Below, one piece after another: positions 43,960-52,124 of a stretch of 64,000 bases of DNA. The position numbers and the translations under genes are program-made. This DNA is from Pseudomonas fluorescens. GTDB taxonomy: Bacteria > Pseudomonadota > Gammaproteobacteria > Pseudomonadales > Pseudomonadaceae. Location of the stretch: positions 682,001-746,000 of the forward strand of contig NZ_MOBX01000016.1 of assembly GCF_003732425.1 (NCBI RefSeq), written 5' to 3'. The notes under the pieces are model-generated. The model had not been told where the DNA came from. It was given only the letters and a program-made list of their open reading frames with translations, and did no database searches. The first letter of the stretch is position 1; every line of letters begins with the position of its first letter.

Positions 43960-44052
43960 TGTGGCGAGGGAGCTTGCTCCCGCTGGACTGCGCAGCAGTC
44001 CGATCTTTCAGGGCCGCTTCGCGCCCCAGCGGGAGCAAGCTCCCTCGCCACA
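43960..44052. repeat. Palindromic repeat (TGTGGCGAGGGAGCTTGCTC type)
   Basis: Arms at 43960-43986 and 44026-44052 are 27-bp perfect inverted complements and match the element at 39122-39256. It lies between the convergent MCE operon and the SpmAB-like gene. Confidence 0.9.
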
Positions 44053-44081
44053 GAGAATGTGTTCGCCCAAGGTTCTGGTGA

Positions 44082-45311
44082 TCAGCCGAAGAACCAGTAG
44101 CAGACGCCAATCGCGCCGAGTACACCGGCCAACTCGGCCAACAACGCACAACCCACCGCATGCCGCGCGCGCTGAATACCTACCGCGCCGAAATATACTG
44201 CCAGCACATAGAACGTCGTTTCCGTGCTGCCCTGCACCGTCGCCGCGACCAGCGCCGGGAAGCTGTCGACGCCCGAGGTCTTCATCGTCTCAATCAACAT
44301 GGCCCGCGCCGCGCTGCCGGAAAACGGTTTGACCATCGCCGTCGGCAGCGCATCGACAAATCGCGTGTCCCAACCGGCCCATTCGACCAGATGCCGAATG
44401 CCATCCAGACCGAAGTCCAATGCCCCGGACGCTCGTAGCACACCGACCGCACAAAGCATCGCCACCAGATACGGAAGCAGGTTTTTCGCGACATCGAAGC
44501 CTTCCTTCGCGCCTTCGACGAACGCCTCGTAAACCTTGACCTTACGCAACGCGCCGATGATCAAAAACAGCATGATCAAGCCGAACAGCGTGAGATTGCC
44601 GAGGATCGACGACAATCCAGCCAAAGCCGTCGCGGAAAGGGTGCCAAGCAACGCCATGAAGCCACCCAGCAACAGCGCGCCCGGCACCAGATAGGCCAAG
44701 ACCACCGGATCCCAGATCCGCAGGCGCTGCATGAACGCTACCGAGAGAAAGCCGACGATCGTCGAGCAACTGGTCGCCAGCAGGATCGGCAGAAACACCA
44801 GCGTCGGATCCGGCGCGCCTTGCTGGGCGCGGTACATGAAAATCGTCACCGGCAGCAGGGTCAGGGAGGAGGCGTTGAGCACCAGGAAGAGGATTTGCGC
44901 ATTACTCGCTACTGTGGCGCTGGGATTGAGCTCTTGCAGCGCCTTCATGGCTTTCAAGCCGATGGGCGTGGCCGCGTTGTCCAGACCGAGGCCGTTGGCG
45001 GCGAAGTTCAGGGTGATCAGGCCAAGGGCAGGGTGGCCGGGTGGAACCTCCGGCATCAGTCGTAGAAACAGCGGGCCGAGGACCTTGGCCAGCCATTCGA
45101 CGATCCCGGCCTTCTCGGCAATACGCAGGAAGCCCAACCAAAGGGTGAGGGTGCCGAACAGCAGCACCATGACTTCGACCGAGAGTTTGGCCATGGCGAA
45201 AATGCTTTCCACCATCGCCGCAAAGATCCCGGCGTTGCCGCCGATCAGCCACTGCGCCAGCGCCGATACGGCTGCCACGATGAAGAAGCCAAGCCACAGG
45301 CCATTAAGCAT
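44082..45311 (-). CDS. SpmA-SpmB-like (nucleoside recognition domain) membrane protein
   Basis: A 409-residue membrane protein that fuses two Gate/nucleoside-recognition halves corresponding to spore maturation proteins SpmA and SpmB. The N-terminal half has LNFAANGLGLDNAATPIGLK, the C-terminal half ALVAATVQGSTETTFYVLAV. These proteins occur in many non-sporulating bacteria and their substrate is unknown. The name does not imply sporulation. Confidence 0.85.
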   Translation of the reverse strand: MLNGLWLGFFIVAAVSALAQWLIGGNAGIFAAMVESIFAMAKLSVEVMVLLFGTLTLWLGFLRIAEKAGIVEWLAKVLGPLFLRLMPEVPPGHPALGLITLNFAANGLGLDNAATPIGLKAMKALQELNPSATVASNAQILFLVLNASSLTLLPVTIFMYRAQQGAPDPTLVFLPILLATSCSTIVGFLSVAFMQRLRIWDPVVLAYLVPGALLLGGFMALLGTLSATALAGLSSILGNLTLFGLIMLFLIIGALRKVKVYEAFVEGAKEGFDVAKNLLPYLVAMLCAVGVLRASGALDFGLDGIRHLVEWAGWDTRFVDALPTAMVKPFSGSAARAMLIETMKTSGVDSFPALVAATVQGSTETTFYVLAVYFGAVGIQRARHAVGCALLAELAGVLGAIGVCYWFFG

Positions 45312-45366
45312 CAGTCAAATCCCCCGAAGAATGCCGCGAATGATAGCGGTGTCGCCAGAAACGACA

Positions 45367-45388
45367 AACCCCGGATTTCTCCGGGGTT
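45367..45388. terminator. Hairpin between gltP and the SpmAB-like gene
   Basis: AACCCCGG and CCGGGGTT pair around ATTTCT. There is no T-run on either side, so it may only weakly terminate the gltP transcript. Confidence 0.5.
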
Positions 45389-45433
45389 CGTATGGATCTG
45401 CCGCCCCCCGATTTACCGGGTGGCCTCAATCTA

Positions 45434-45519
45434 CTGTAGGAGCTGCCGAAGGCTGGATCTTTTGATTTTGTTTTTTAAAAGCAAGATCAACAGATCGCAG
45501 CCTGCGGCAGCTCCTACAG
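45434..45519. repeat. Imperfect palindromic repeat (CTGTAGGAGCTGCCGAAGGC type)
   Basis: The left arm starting CTGTAGGAGCTGCCGAAGGCTG pairs with the right arm CAGCCTGCGGCAGCTCCTACAG with a few mismatches. It is related to the element at 31430-31498. It follows gltP. Confidence 0.8.
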
Positions 45520-45526
45520 GTGGGTG

Positions 45527-46858
45527 TCAGTTCTTGGAAATCTCGCCTGCCGGCAGTTTTTCCTTGCTGCGCCAGTGCGGCAGGGAGTTCCAGTAGCGCT
45601 GGCCCTTGGCGTCGTCGTACATGCCTTCCCAACGCGCGATAACCAGTACCGCCAGGGCGTTACCAATCACGTTCAGTGCGGTACGGGCCATGTCCATGAT
45701 GCGGTCGACACCGGCGATGAACGCCAGGCCTTCCAGCGGAATGCCGACGCTGCCCAGGGTGGCCAGCAGCACCACGAAGGACACGCCCGGTACGCCGGCG
45801 ATGCCTTTGGAGGTGACCATCAGGGTCAGGACCAACAGCAGTTGCTGGCTGATCGACAGGTCGATGCCGTACAGCTGGGCAATGAAGATCGCCGCGATGG
45901 ACTGGTACAGAGTCGAACCGTCGAGGTTGAACGAGTAACCGGTCGGCACCACGAAGCTGCAGATGGCTTTCGGTGCGCCGTAGGCTTCCATCTTCTCGAT
46001 CACGCGCGGCAGCACGGTTTCCGAAGAAGCGGTGGAGTAGGCCAGCACCAGCTCATCCTTGAAGATGCGCATCAGCTTGATCACCGAGAAGCCGAACAGC
46101 TTGGCGATCAGGCCCAGCACCACGAAGGCGAAGAAGGCGATGGCGACGTAAACCAGGATCACCAGTTTCGCCAGCGGCAGCAGCGAGGCGAAACCGAAGT
46201 TGGCCACGGTCACCGCGATCAATGCGAATACGCCGATCGGCGCGTAGTTCATGATCATGTGGGTGACTTTGAACATGCTTTCCGAGACACCCTGGAACAT
46301 CTTCACCAGCGGCTCGCGCAGGTCCGACTGCAGGCTCGACAGACCGAGACCGAACAGCACGGAGAAGAAGATGATCGGCAGCATTTCGCCGCGGGCCATG
46401 GCCGCGAAGATGTTCGACGGGATCAGGTTGAGGATGGTCTCGATGAACGCATGTTCATGTTGTACTTCGGCGGCGGTCGCCTGGTACTTGGAGATGTCGA
46501 CCGTACCCAGGGTGCTCATGTCGATGCCGGTGCCCGGGTGGAACAGGTTGGCCAGCAGCAGGCCGACAACGATGGCGATGGTGGTGACGATTTCGAAATA
46601 GATGATCGTCTTCAGGCCAATCCGCCCGAGTTTCTTGGCGTCGCCCACGCCGGCGATGCCGACGATCAGGGAAGAGATGACGATCGGGATCACGATCATC
46701 TTGATCAGACGGATAAAGATATCGCCTGCCGGTTGCAGGACGTTGCTGATCCACCAGGCCTTTTCGGCACTGAAGTGGTTGAGCAACGCACCAATTGCAA
46801 TCCCTAGAACCAGACCGATGAGGATCTGCCAGGCGAGGCTGATTTTTGCCTTCTTCAT
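45527..46858 (-). CDS. gltP: Glutamate/aspartate:proton symporter GltP
   Basis: Dicarboxylate/amino acid:cation symporter of 443 residues, start ATG at 46858 (MKKAKISLAWQILIGLVLG) with AAGGGTAAAG upstream. The family motif region is present (SFVVPTGYSFNLDGSTLYQS), with the serine-rich reentrant loop AYSTASSETVLPRVIEKME. Membrane-spanning helices cover most of the protein. It stands alone; a long leader region lies upstream. Confidence 0.94.
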   Translation of the reverse strand: MKKAKISLAWQILIGLVLGIAIGALLNHFSAEKAWWISNVLQPAGDIFIRLIKMIVIPIVISSLIVGIAGVGDAKKLGRIGLKTIIYFEIVTTIAIVVGLLLANLFHPGTGIDMSTLGTVDISKYQATAAEVQHEHAFIETILNLIPSNIFAAMARGEMLPIIFFSVLFGLGLSSLQSDLREPLVKMFQGVSESMFKVTHMIMNYAPIGVFALIAVTVANFGFASLLPLAKLVILVYVAIAFFAFVVLGLIAKLFGFSVIKLMRIFKDELVLAYSTASSETVLPRVIEKMEAYGAPKAICSFVVPTGYSFNLDGSTLYQSIAAIFIAQLYGIDLSISQQLLLVLTLMVTSKGIAGVPGVSFVVLLATLGSVGIPLEGLAFIAGVDRIMDMARTALNVIGNALAVLVIARWEGMYDDAKGQRYWNSLPHWRSKEKLPAGEISKN

Positions 46859-47560
46859 TATCTTTACCCTTACTTGCGTTTGACTCAGGCACATGCAGGA
46901 ACTGGAACGCTCTTTAGCGGAAAAGTCTGTGCATCTGCCTCCGTATAAGGTGCCCCGAAGCGCGTATTTACGGCTCTTCGGCAGGCGAAAAAAGGCGCAA
47001 CTATTCCGATGCAAGGTTGCGCCGTCTAATGCCGTAAACGCCTACCCTATGCCGAATCGGCATGAGCTTTTTTAAATGAAACTGGCGTCCCAACCGGTTC
47101 GATTGTGACATTTCGGCCGGCATAAGTGCCGTGAACCGGCCATCACAGCGTAGATTGGTTGTTTTTTGAACGAGAAAAATCGACAAAAATTTTAGGAAAA
47201 TGCCTACGAAGGCAGACTAGAAGTCCCACTGTTTAAACGGGTTTTTTGTCGATATACGGTCGCCAGGAAACACCGCGTAATGTTTTCGCGCGCAGTGTCA
47301 GCGATAAAAAGGATGAGCTGGACGCTCTGGATCAATATTTTGCGTGTTTGAAAGCTCAGCGCAAGTCCGTCGAACCGCTGTGGGCTGGCGAACTTGCGAC
47401 GCAGCTTTTACCCTGACCCGGCCCTTGCGCAGGCACTCCCTGTACCCGTAGGTCACTCCGACCCAGCAACAGTCAGAACGTCCCGGCCCCTTGGTCATGC
47501 GCCTGCCTTCCTCAGGTGGGCGCAATGGAAGGCAGCAGGGCTGCTGCCTTCATGTTCAAG
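46859..47560. other. 702-base region between gltP and the lysozyme inhibitor gene
   Basis: No recognisable gene. It contains the minus-strand terminator at 46988-47023, a possible plus-strand terminator at 47049-47073 (ATGCCG/CGGCAT then CTTTTTT), a GGCCGG/CCGGCC stem at 47116-47139, and a hairpin GAAGGCAGCAG/CTGCTGCCTTC at 47528-47551 that probably ends the lysozyme inhibitor transcript. A plus-strand open frame 47246-47416 (TTG start, 56 residues, ending AGELATQLLP) is a weak candidate. PAO1 has a small hypothetical gene at this place, so coding or sRNA content is possible. Confidence 0.5.
46988..47023 (-). terminator. Rho-independent terminator on the minus strand upstream of gltP
   Basis: Read on the minus strand, GGCGCAAC and GTTGCGCC pair around a 14-base loop and are followed by TTTTTT. 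It lies about 130 bases before the gltP start. It either ends a short transcript from the 47024-47560 region or attenuates a gltP leader. Confidence 0.75.
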
Positions 47561-48025
47561 TCAGTACCACTTCGGATCTTTCTTCAGGGTTTCCATCAAA
47601 AGATCCTGCATGCCCTGATCGGGTTTGCCGAGGAAGCGGTAGGTGGCATGTCGCGTTGGCGACTTGTCGGCCGGCAGTCCTTCGGGTACATCGACGAGCA
47701 TGGCGTAAGCGTCTTTCTTGTCGAAACTGAAGGCGACGATCAAGCGGTGATTCAGGCACTTGTCTGCAGATTCACAGAGCGGCCCGACCAGATACTGATC
47801 GCCGTCTTCAGTCACGGCATTCATCTGCTGGTCAGGCGTGCCGGACAGGTTCATCACCCATTCCGGCAGGCGTTCTTCCTTCTTCACCACGCCTTCCCAG
47901 GTTTCCCGGTACTGCGGGTCGGAACTCAACAGTTCGTTGACCCTCATCTGGCCGTCATTGGCCGCCATCGCCATGGCACTACCGCCCAGAAGCAGGGCGG
48001 CTGCCAGTGTCTTTAACGAGATCAT
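47561..48025 (-). CDS. Ivy-family C-type lysozyme inhibitor (periplasmic)
   Basis: A 154-residue exported protein with signal peptide at residues 1-21 (LAAALLLGGSAMAMAA). The C-terminal half matches the inhibitor of vertebrate lysozyme fold: MNAVTEDGDQYLVGPLCES, CLNHRLIVAFSFDKKDAYAM. The inhibitory loop between the two cysteines reads CESADKC here, one residue longer than the CKPHDC of E. coli Ivy and without its histidine. It starts two bases after the DUF1328 stop and is probably cotranscribed. Inhibition of lysozyme itself is inferred. Confidence 0.75.
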   Translation of the reverse strand: MISLKTLAAALLLGGSAMAMAANDGQMRVNELLSSDPQYRETWEGVVKKEERLPEWVMNLSGTPDQQMNAVTEDGDQYLVGPLCESADKCLNHRLIVAFSFDKKDAYAMLVDVPEGLPADKSPTRHATYRFLGKPDQGMQDLLMETLKKDPKWY

Positions 48026-48027
48026 CG

Positions 48028-48192
48028 TTAACCTCGGCCGCGGCGGCCAAAGAAGAAGGAAGCGATGAACATCACCAGGAACACGACAAAGAGAATCTTG
48101 GCGATACCCGTGGCGGTGCCCGCGATACCACCGAAGCCCAGTACTGCAGCGATGATGGCAATGATCAAGAATGTAATTGCCCAGCTCAACAT
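48028..48192 (-). CDS. DUF1328 small membrane protein
   Basis: A 54-residue protein with two hydrophobic helices: WAITFLIIAIIAAVLGF, then a GGIAGTATGIAK turn, then ILFVVFLVMFIASFFF and a basic tail RRGRG. This is the YtjA-like DUF1328 family, often linked to osmotic or envelope stress. AAGGAG precedes the ATG at 48192. It heads a two-gene unit with the lysozyme inhibitor, as at PAO1 PA5481-PA5482. Confidence 0.88.
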   Translation of the reverse strand: MLSWAITFLIIAIIAAVLGFGGIAGTATGIAKILFVVFLVMFIASFFFGRRGRG

Positions 48193-48264
48193 GGTGATTC
48201 TCCTTACTTCTCTATTTAGGGGTGTTACGTTTTCCGGCGCTGCGCGCCTGAATTCATGTGTTCT

Positions 48265-48549
48265 TTAAAAAACCCAACGCTCTTCACGTGGCAGTTGATC
48301 CAGCGGCTGCGCCTGATCGACATCCATCATGCGCATCGAGGCGCTCTCGGCCTGAGTGCTGCTGACGGCGCTGAAGTGCGTTTGCGTGCTGTGCTGGATC
48401 GAGATCAGCGGCTCAACCTGCTGGCTGTTTTCCCAGCGCAGGTATTGCTGACAGGCGATCAGGGTGATCAACAGCGCCAGTACGCCAAACAGGCCTTGCT
48501 GGATATGCAGTGGCGAGATACGCACTTGGGCGGCACGTTGGCGAGTCAT
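48265..48549 (-). CDS. Small single-helix membrane protein of unknown function
   Basis: A 94-residue protein with a basic N-terminus, one helix (LFGVLALLITLIACQQYL, about residues 20-38) and a polar tail, so probably N-in with a periplasmic C-terminus. GAGGAACCC lies before the ATG. I do not recognise a family. It lies between the DUF1328 gene and algB. Confidence 0.55.
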   Translation of the reverse strand: MTRQRAAQVRISPLHIQQGLFGVLALLITLIACQQYLRWENSQQVEPLISIQHSTQTHFSAVSSTQAESASMRMMDVDQAQPLDQLPREERWVF

Positions 48550-48976
48550 CCTGGGTTCCTCACTCTTATTCGGTTAGGGCAATTCATTTCTGCCCGGGCT
48601 GAGTGAGGTATTGCAGCCTGCATGCCAGTTTTTTATTTGAAAAATATTCAATAAAATCAAAGAGTTATAAGTGAGAGAAAAAACGTTTGCGACGCATCCT
48701 GCACGATGTGTCATCTGGGATCGTGCGCAATGCACGATTTTTTCGTAGGAGATTTCATTCTTATGGAATTGAGAGCGGGGCGCAGATGTCAGAAAAGTAC
48801 GCAGGGAATGCCCTGCAAATCGCTGATTGTTTAAAAAGCCAACAAAATCAACGTATTGGCCGTAAAGGCAGGAGAGAGCTACCCTCCTATGGCTGGCATC
48901 GTTCAGAATCAACCATGCAACTTGCCCGATTTTTCCGGGACTAACCCAAGACCAATCACTATGGAGCGTAGGAAAA
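48550..48976. other. 427-base region upstream of algB
   Basis: It contains an attenuator-like set at 48701-48743 and an AT-rich stretch at 48630-48690. Possible small frames follow: MELRAGRRC at 48764-48835 (23 residues, TAGGAG upstream) and a 52-residue frame starting MSEKYAGNALQ at 48786. Neither has family support. algB's own ribosome site is GAGCGTAGGAAAA at 48964. Confidence 0.5.
48701..48743 (+). promoter_or_regulatory. Attenuator-like structure: three complementary 7-mers and a T-run
   Basis: GCACGAT (48701-48707), ATCGTGC (48720-48726) and GCACGAT (48732-48738) are arranged so that segments 2+3 form a terminator hairpin ending in TTTTTT, while 1+2 form a competing hairpin. Confidence 0.5.
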
Positions 48977-50323
48977 ATGGAATCTGCCACTGAGCATCAA
49001 GGCCGCATTCTGCTGGTGGACGACGAATCCGCCATCCTGCGTACCTTCCGTTATTGCCTAGAAGATGAGGGCTATACGGTTGCCACTGCCAACAGCGCGG
49101 CGCAGGCCGAGGCGCTGCTGCAACGCCAGGTCTTCGACCTGTGCTTCCTTGATTTGCGTCTGGGCGAAGACAACGGTCTCGACGTGCTGGCGCAAATGCG
49201 CATTCAGGCGCCGTGGATGCGTGTAGTGATCGTCACTGCGCATTCGGCTGTCGATACCGCCGTGGATGCGATCCAGGCTGGCGCCGCCGACTATCTGGTG
49301 AAGCCGTGCAGCCCGGATCAGCTTCGTCTGGCCACCGCCAAGCAACTGGAAGTGCGCCAACTGTCGGCGCGCCTTGAAGCCCTCGAAGGCGAGATCCGCA
49401 AACCGAAGGACGGTCTCGATTCCCACAGCCCGGCGATGAAGGTCGTACTGGAAACGGCCCGTCAGGTCGCCAGTACCGATGCCAACATTCTTATCCTTGG
49501 CGAGTCCGGCACCGGTAAAGGTGAACTGGCCCGCGCGATCCACGGCTGGAGCAAGCGCGAGAAGAAATCCTGCGTCACCATCAACTGCCCGTCGTTGACC
49601 GCTGAACTGATGGAAAGCGAGCTGTTCGGTCACAGCCGTGGCGCGTTTACCGGTGCCAGCGAAAGCACCCTGGGTCGAGTCAATCAGGCTGACGGCGGTA
49701 CGCTGTTTCTCGACGAGATCGGCGATTTTCCCCTGACGTTGCAACCGAAGTTGCTGCGTTTTATTCAGGACAAGGAATACGAGCGGGTAGGCGATCCGGT
49801 TACCCGTCGTGCCGATGTGCGCATCCTCGCGGCGACCAACCTCAATCTGGAAGACATGGTCCGTGACGGCCGATTCCGTGAAGACCTGCTGTATCGTCTG
49901 AACGTCATCACTCTGCACCTGCCGCCACTGCGCGAGCGTGCCGAGGACATTCTCACACTGGCCGATCGCTTCCTCGCGCGCTTCGTCAAAGAGTACGCAC
50001 GTCCGGCACGCGGCTTCAGTGATGAAGCGCGCGAGGCGCTGCTCGGCTACCGCTGGCCCGGCAACATTCGTGAGCTGCGTAACGTGGTCGAGCGGGCGAG
50101 CATCATCTGCCCGCAGGAACGCGTGGAGATCAGCCACTTGGGCATGGCCGAGCAACCGGCCAACAATGCGCCAAGAGTCGGTGCGGCGTTGAGTCTCGAC
50201 GAATTGGAGAAAGCGCACATCGGCGCGGTGCTCGCCACCGCCGGCACCCTGGACCAAGCGGCGAAAACCCTGGGCATCGACGCATCGACCCTGTATCGCA
50301 AGCGCAAGCAGTACAACCTGTGA
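48977..50323 (+). CDS. algB: Alginate response regulator AlgB (NtrC family)
   Basis: Transcription activator of alginate biosynthesis, 448 residues. The receiver domain begins ILLVDDES and has D59 in CFLDLRLGE, the position known for AlgB phosphorylation. The AAA+ domain has GESGTGKGELARAI (Walker A) and the sigma-54 contact GAFTGA in SRGAFTGASES. A C-terminal Fis-type HTH (LDQAAKTLGIDASTLYRKRKQ) binds DNA. kinB follows after 10 bp. AlgB is known to activate algD without needing phosphorylation in P. aeruginosa. Confidence 0.96.
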   Translation: MESATEHQGRILLVDDESAILRTFRYCLEDEGYTVATANSAAQAEALLQRQVFDLCFLDLRLGEDNGLDVLAQMRIQAPWMRVVIVTAHSAVDTAVDAIQAGAADYLVKPCSPDQLRLATAKQLEVRQLSARLEALEGEIRKPKDGLDSHSPAMKVVLETARQVASTDANILILGESGTGKGELARAIHGWSKREKKSCVTINCPSLTAELMESELFGHSRGAFTGASESTLGRVNQADGGTLFLDEIGDFPLTLQPKLLRFIQDKEYERVGDPVTRRADVRILAATNLNLEDMVRDGRFREDLLYRLNVITLHLPPLRERAEDILTLADRFLARFVKEYARPARGFSDEAREALLGYRWPGNIRELRNVVERASIICPQERVEISHLGMAEQPANNAPRVGAALSLDELEKAHIGAVLATAGTLDQAAKTLGIDASTLYRKRKQYNL

Positions 50324-50333
50324 GCGCCCGACG

Positions 50334-52124
50334 ATGAAACTGGCGATGAAGTTGCGGACCCGTTTGTTCTTGAGCATTTCCGCGCTCATCACCGTGGCCT
50401 TGCTCGGGCTGCTGCTCGGGCTGGTCAGCGTGATGCAGATGGCGGGAACGCAAGAGGCACTGGTGCGCAGCAACTTCGTCACTTTGGATCTGGGGCTCAA
50501 GTTGCGCCAGACCCTGGGTGATCAACTGATCATCATGATGGCTGAAAAGCCCGACCCGGTGGCGTTCGAAGCGTCCAAACAGCACTACTTCCAGTTGCTG
50601 GATGAGGGCATTGCCCAAGAGCAAGAGGGTGATGGACGGCATCACGGGTTCAGTCAGGCCAAAGCGGATTACCTGAACTTCCTGCAAACATTCGATTTGT
50701 CGCGTGACCCCGCCGGTTCGATGAGCAGCAGCGCCGACTTCAGAGAGCGCTTCAATACACTGCGCAACGGGCTGATCGCCGAACACAAACATGCGCTGGA
50801 CAACATCAACGCGGTACAGCATGAGGCACGCGACCGCGCGTTGCTGATCGCCGGTCTGCTGGGCTTTGTCGGGCTGGCGGTGCTGATCATCGGTTTCATC
50901 ACGGCTCACGGCATCGCCCGGCGTTTCGGCGCGCCGATCGAGGCGCTGGCGAAAGCCGCGGACAATATCGGCCAGGGCAATTTTGAAGTGACCCTGCCGA
51001 TTTCTTCGGCGATGGAAATGAACCTGCTGACCAAACGCTTTGGCCTGATGGCCGAGGCACTCCGCGAGCATCAGGCGACCAATGTCGACGAATTGCTCGC
51101 TGGTCAGCAGCGCTTGCAGGCGGTACTCGACAGCATTGATGACGGCTTGCTGATGATCGACCGGCAAGGGCATCTGGAGCACCTCAACCCCGTCGCTCAG
51201 CGCCAGTTGGGCTGGGAAGATGACCGTCTCGGCCAAGGCCTGGGCACGGCCCTGGAACGTCCGGAGCTGGACGCGCAGTTGCAGCTGGTATTGCGTGGCG
51301 GCACGTTGGAGCGGGCGCCGGAGGATTTGAGTATCGAGGTCGACGGCGAATCACGCCTGCTGACCTACAGCCTGACCCCGGTCAGCCACACCCAAGGTCA
51401 TATCCTCGGCGCGGTGATGGTGTTGCACGATGTCACCGAGCAGCGCGCCTTTGAGCGAGTACGCAGTGAATTCGTCTTGCGCGCTTCCCACGAACTGCGC
51501 ACGCCGGTCACCGGTATGCACATGGCGTTCGGTTTGTTCCGCGAACGGGCTAAGTTTCCAGCGGAGTCGCGCGAGGCCGATCTGCTCGACACCGTGAACG
51601 AGGAAATGCAGCGCCTGATGCAGTTGATCAACGACTTGCTGAACTTCTCGCGCTATCAGAACGGCCTGCAGAAACTCACGCTCGCGCCTTGCTCCATTGA
51701 GGATTTGCTGGAGCAGGCGCAACTGCGCTTTGCCGACTCGGCGGCGGCCAAGGGCGTTGCCCTGAATGTCGAAGTGCAGGGGCCGTTACCGCGGCTGCAG
51801 GCCGATCAGGCGCAGCTCGATCGGGTGCTGGATAACCTGATCGACAACGCTTTGCGCCATACCGCCGGTGGTGGTCAGATCCGCTTGCAGGCACGGCGTC
51901 ATGGTGAGCGGGTGATTATCAGCGTCGAAGACAACGGCGAAGGCATTGCCTACGGCCAGCAGGGGCGGATCTTCGAGCCGTTCGTACAGGTTGGGCGCAA
52001 GAAGGGCGGTGCCGGTCTGGGCTTGGCGCTGTGCAAGGAAATCGTCCAGTTGCATGGCGGGCGCATGGGTGTTTATTCGCGGCCGGGGCAGGGCACGCAG
52101 TTTTATATGGCGCTGGCGGTTTAG
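50334..52124 (+). CDS. kinB: Sensor histidine kinase KinB
   Basis: Membrane sensor kinase paired with AlgB, 596 residues. TM1 is around residues 14-38 and TM2 around 162-185, with a periplasmic domain between, then a HAMP segment, a PAS domain (RLQAVLDSIDDGLLMIDRQG), H-box RASHELRTPVTGMHM, N-box DNLIDNALRHT, G1 DNGEGIAYG and G2 GAGLGLALCKEIV. Catalytic boxes look intact. KinB limits alginate production by restraining AlgW-MucA proteolysis in P. aeruginosa. Confidence 0.95.
   Translation: MKLAMKLRTRLFLSISALITVALLGLLLGLVSVMQMAGTQEALVRSNFVTLDLGLKLRQTLGDQLIIMMAEKPDPVAFEASKQHYFQLLDEGIAQEQEGDGRHHGFSQAKADYLNFLQTFDLSRDPAGSMSSSADFRERFNTLRNGLIAEHKHALDNINAVQHEARDRALLIAGLLGFVGLAVLIIGFITAHGIARRFGAPIEALAKAADNIGQGNFEVTLPISSAMEMNLLTKRFGLMAEALREHQATNVDELLAGQQRLQAVLDSIDDGLLMIDRQGHLEHLNPVAQRQLGWEDDRLGQGLGTALERPELDAQLQLVLRGGTLERAPEDLSIEVDGESRLLTYSLTPVSHTQGHILGAVMVLHDVTEQRAFERVRSEFVLRASHELRTPVTGMHMAFGLFRERAKFPAESREADLLDTVNEEMQRLMQLINDLLNFSRYQNGLQKLTLAPCSIEDLLEQAQLRFADSAAAKGVALNVEVQGPLPRLQADQAQLDRVLDNLIDNALRHTAGGGQIRLQARRHGERVIISVEDNGEGIAYGQQGRIFEPFVQVGRKKGGAGLGLALCKEIVQLHGGRMGVYSRPGQGTQFYMALAV

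Noticed and set aside
44082..45311. Sporulation function suggested by SpmA/SpmB similarity
   Set aside because: The family is widespread in non-sporulating bacteria; Pseudomonas does not sporulate.
47298..47525. 75-codon minus-strand frame in the gltP-ivy gap
   Set aside because: Arg/Cys-rich product without family similarity or clear ribosome site; weaker than the plus-strand frame already mentioned.
49058..50500. 480-codon open frame antisense to algB
   Set aside because: Lies across algB and the kinB start; shadow of coding sequence.
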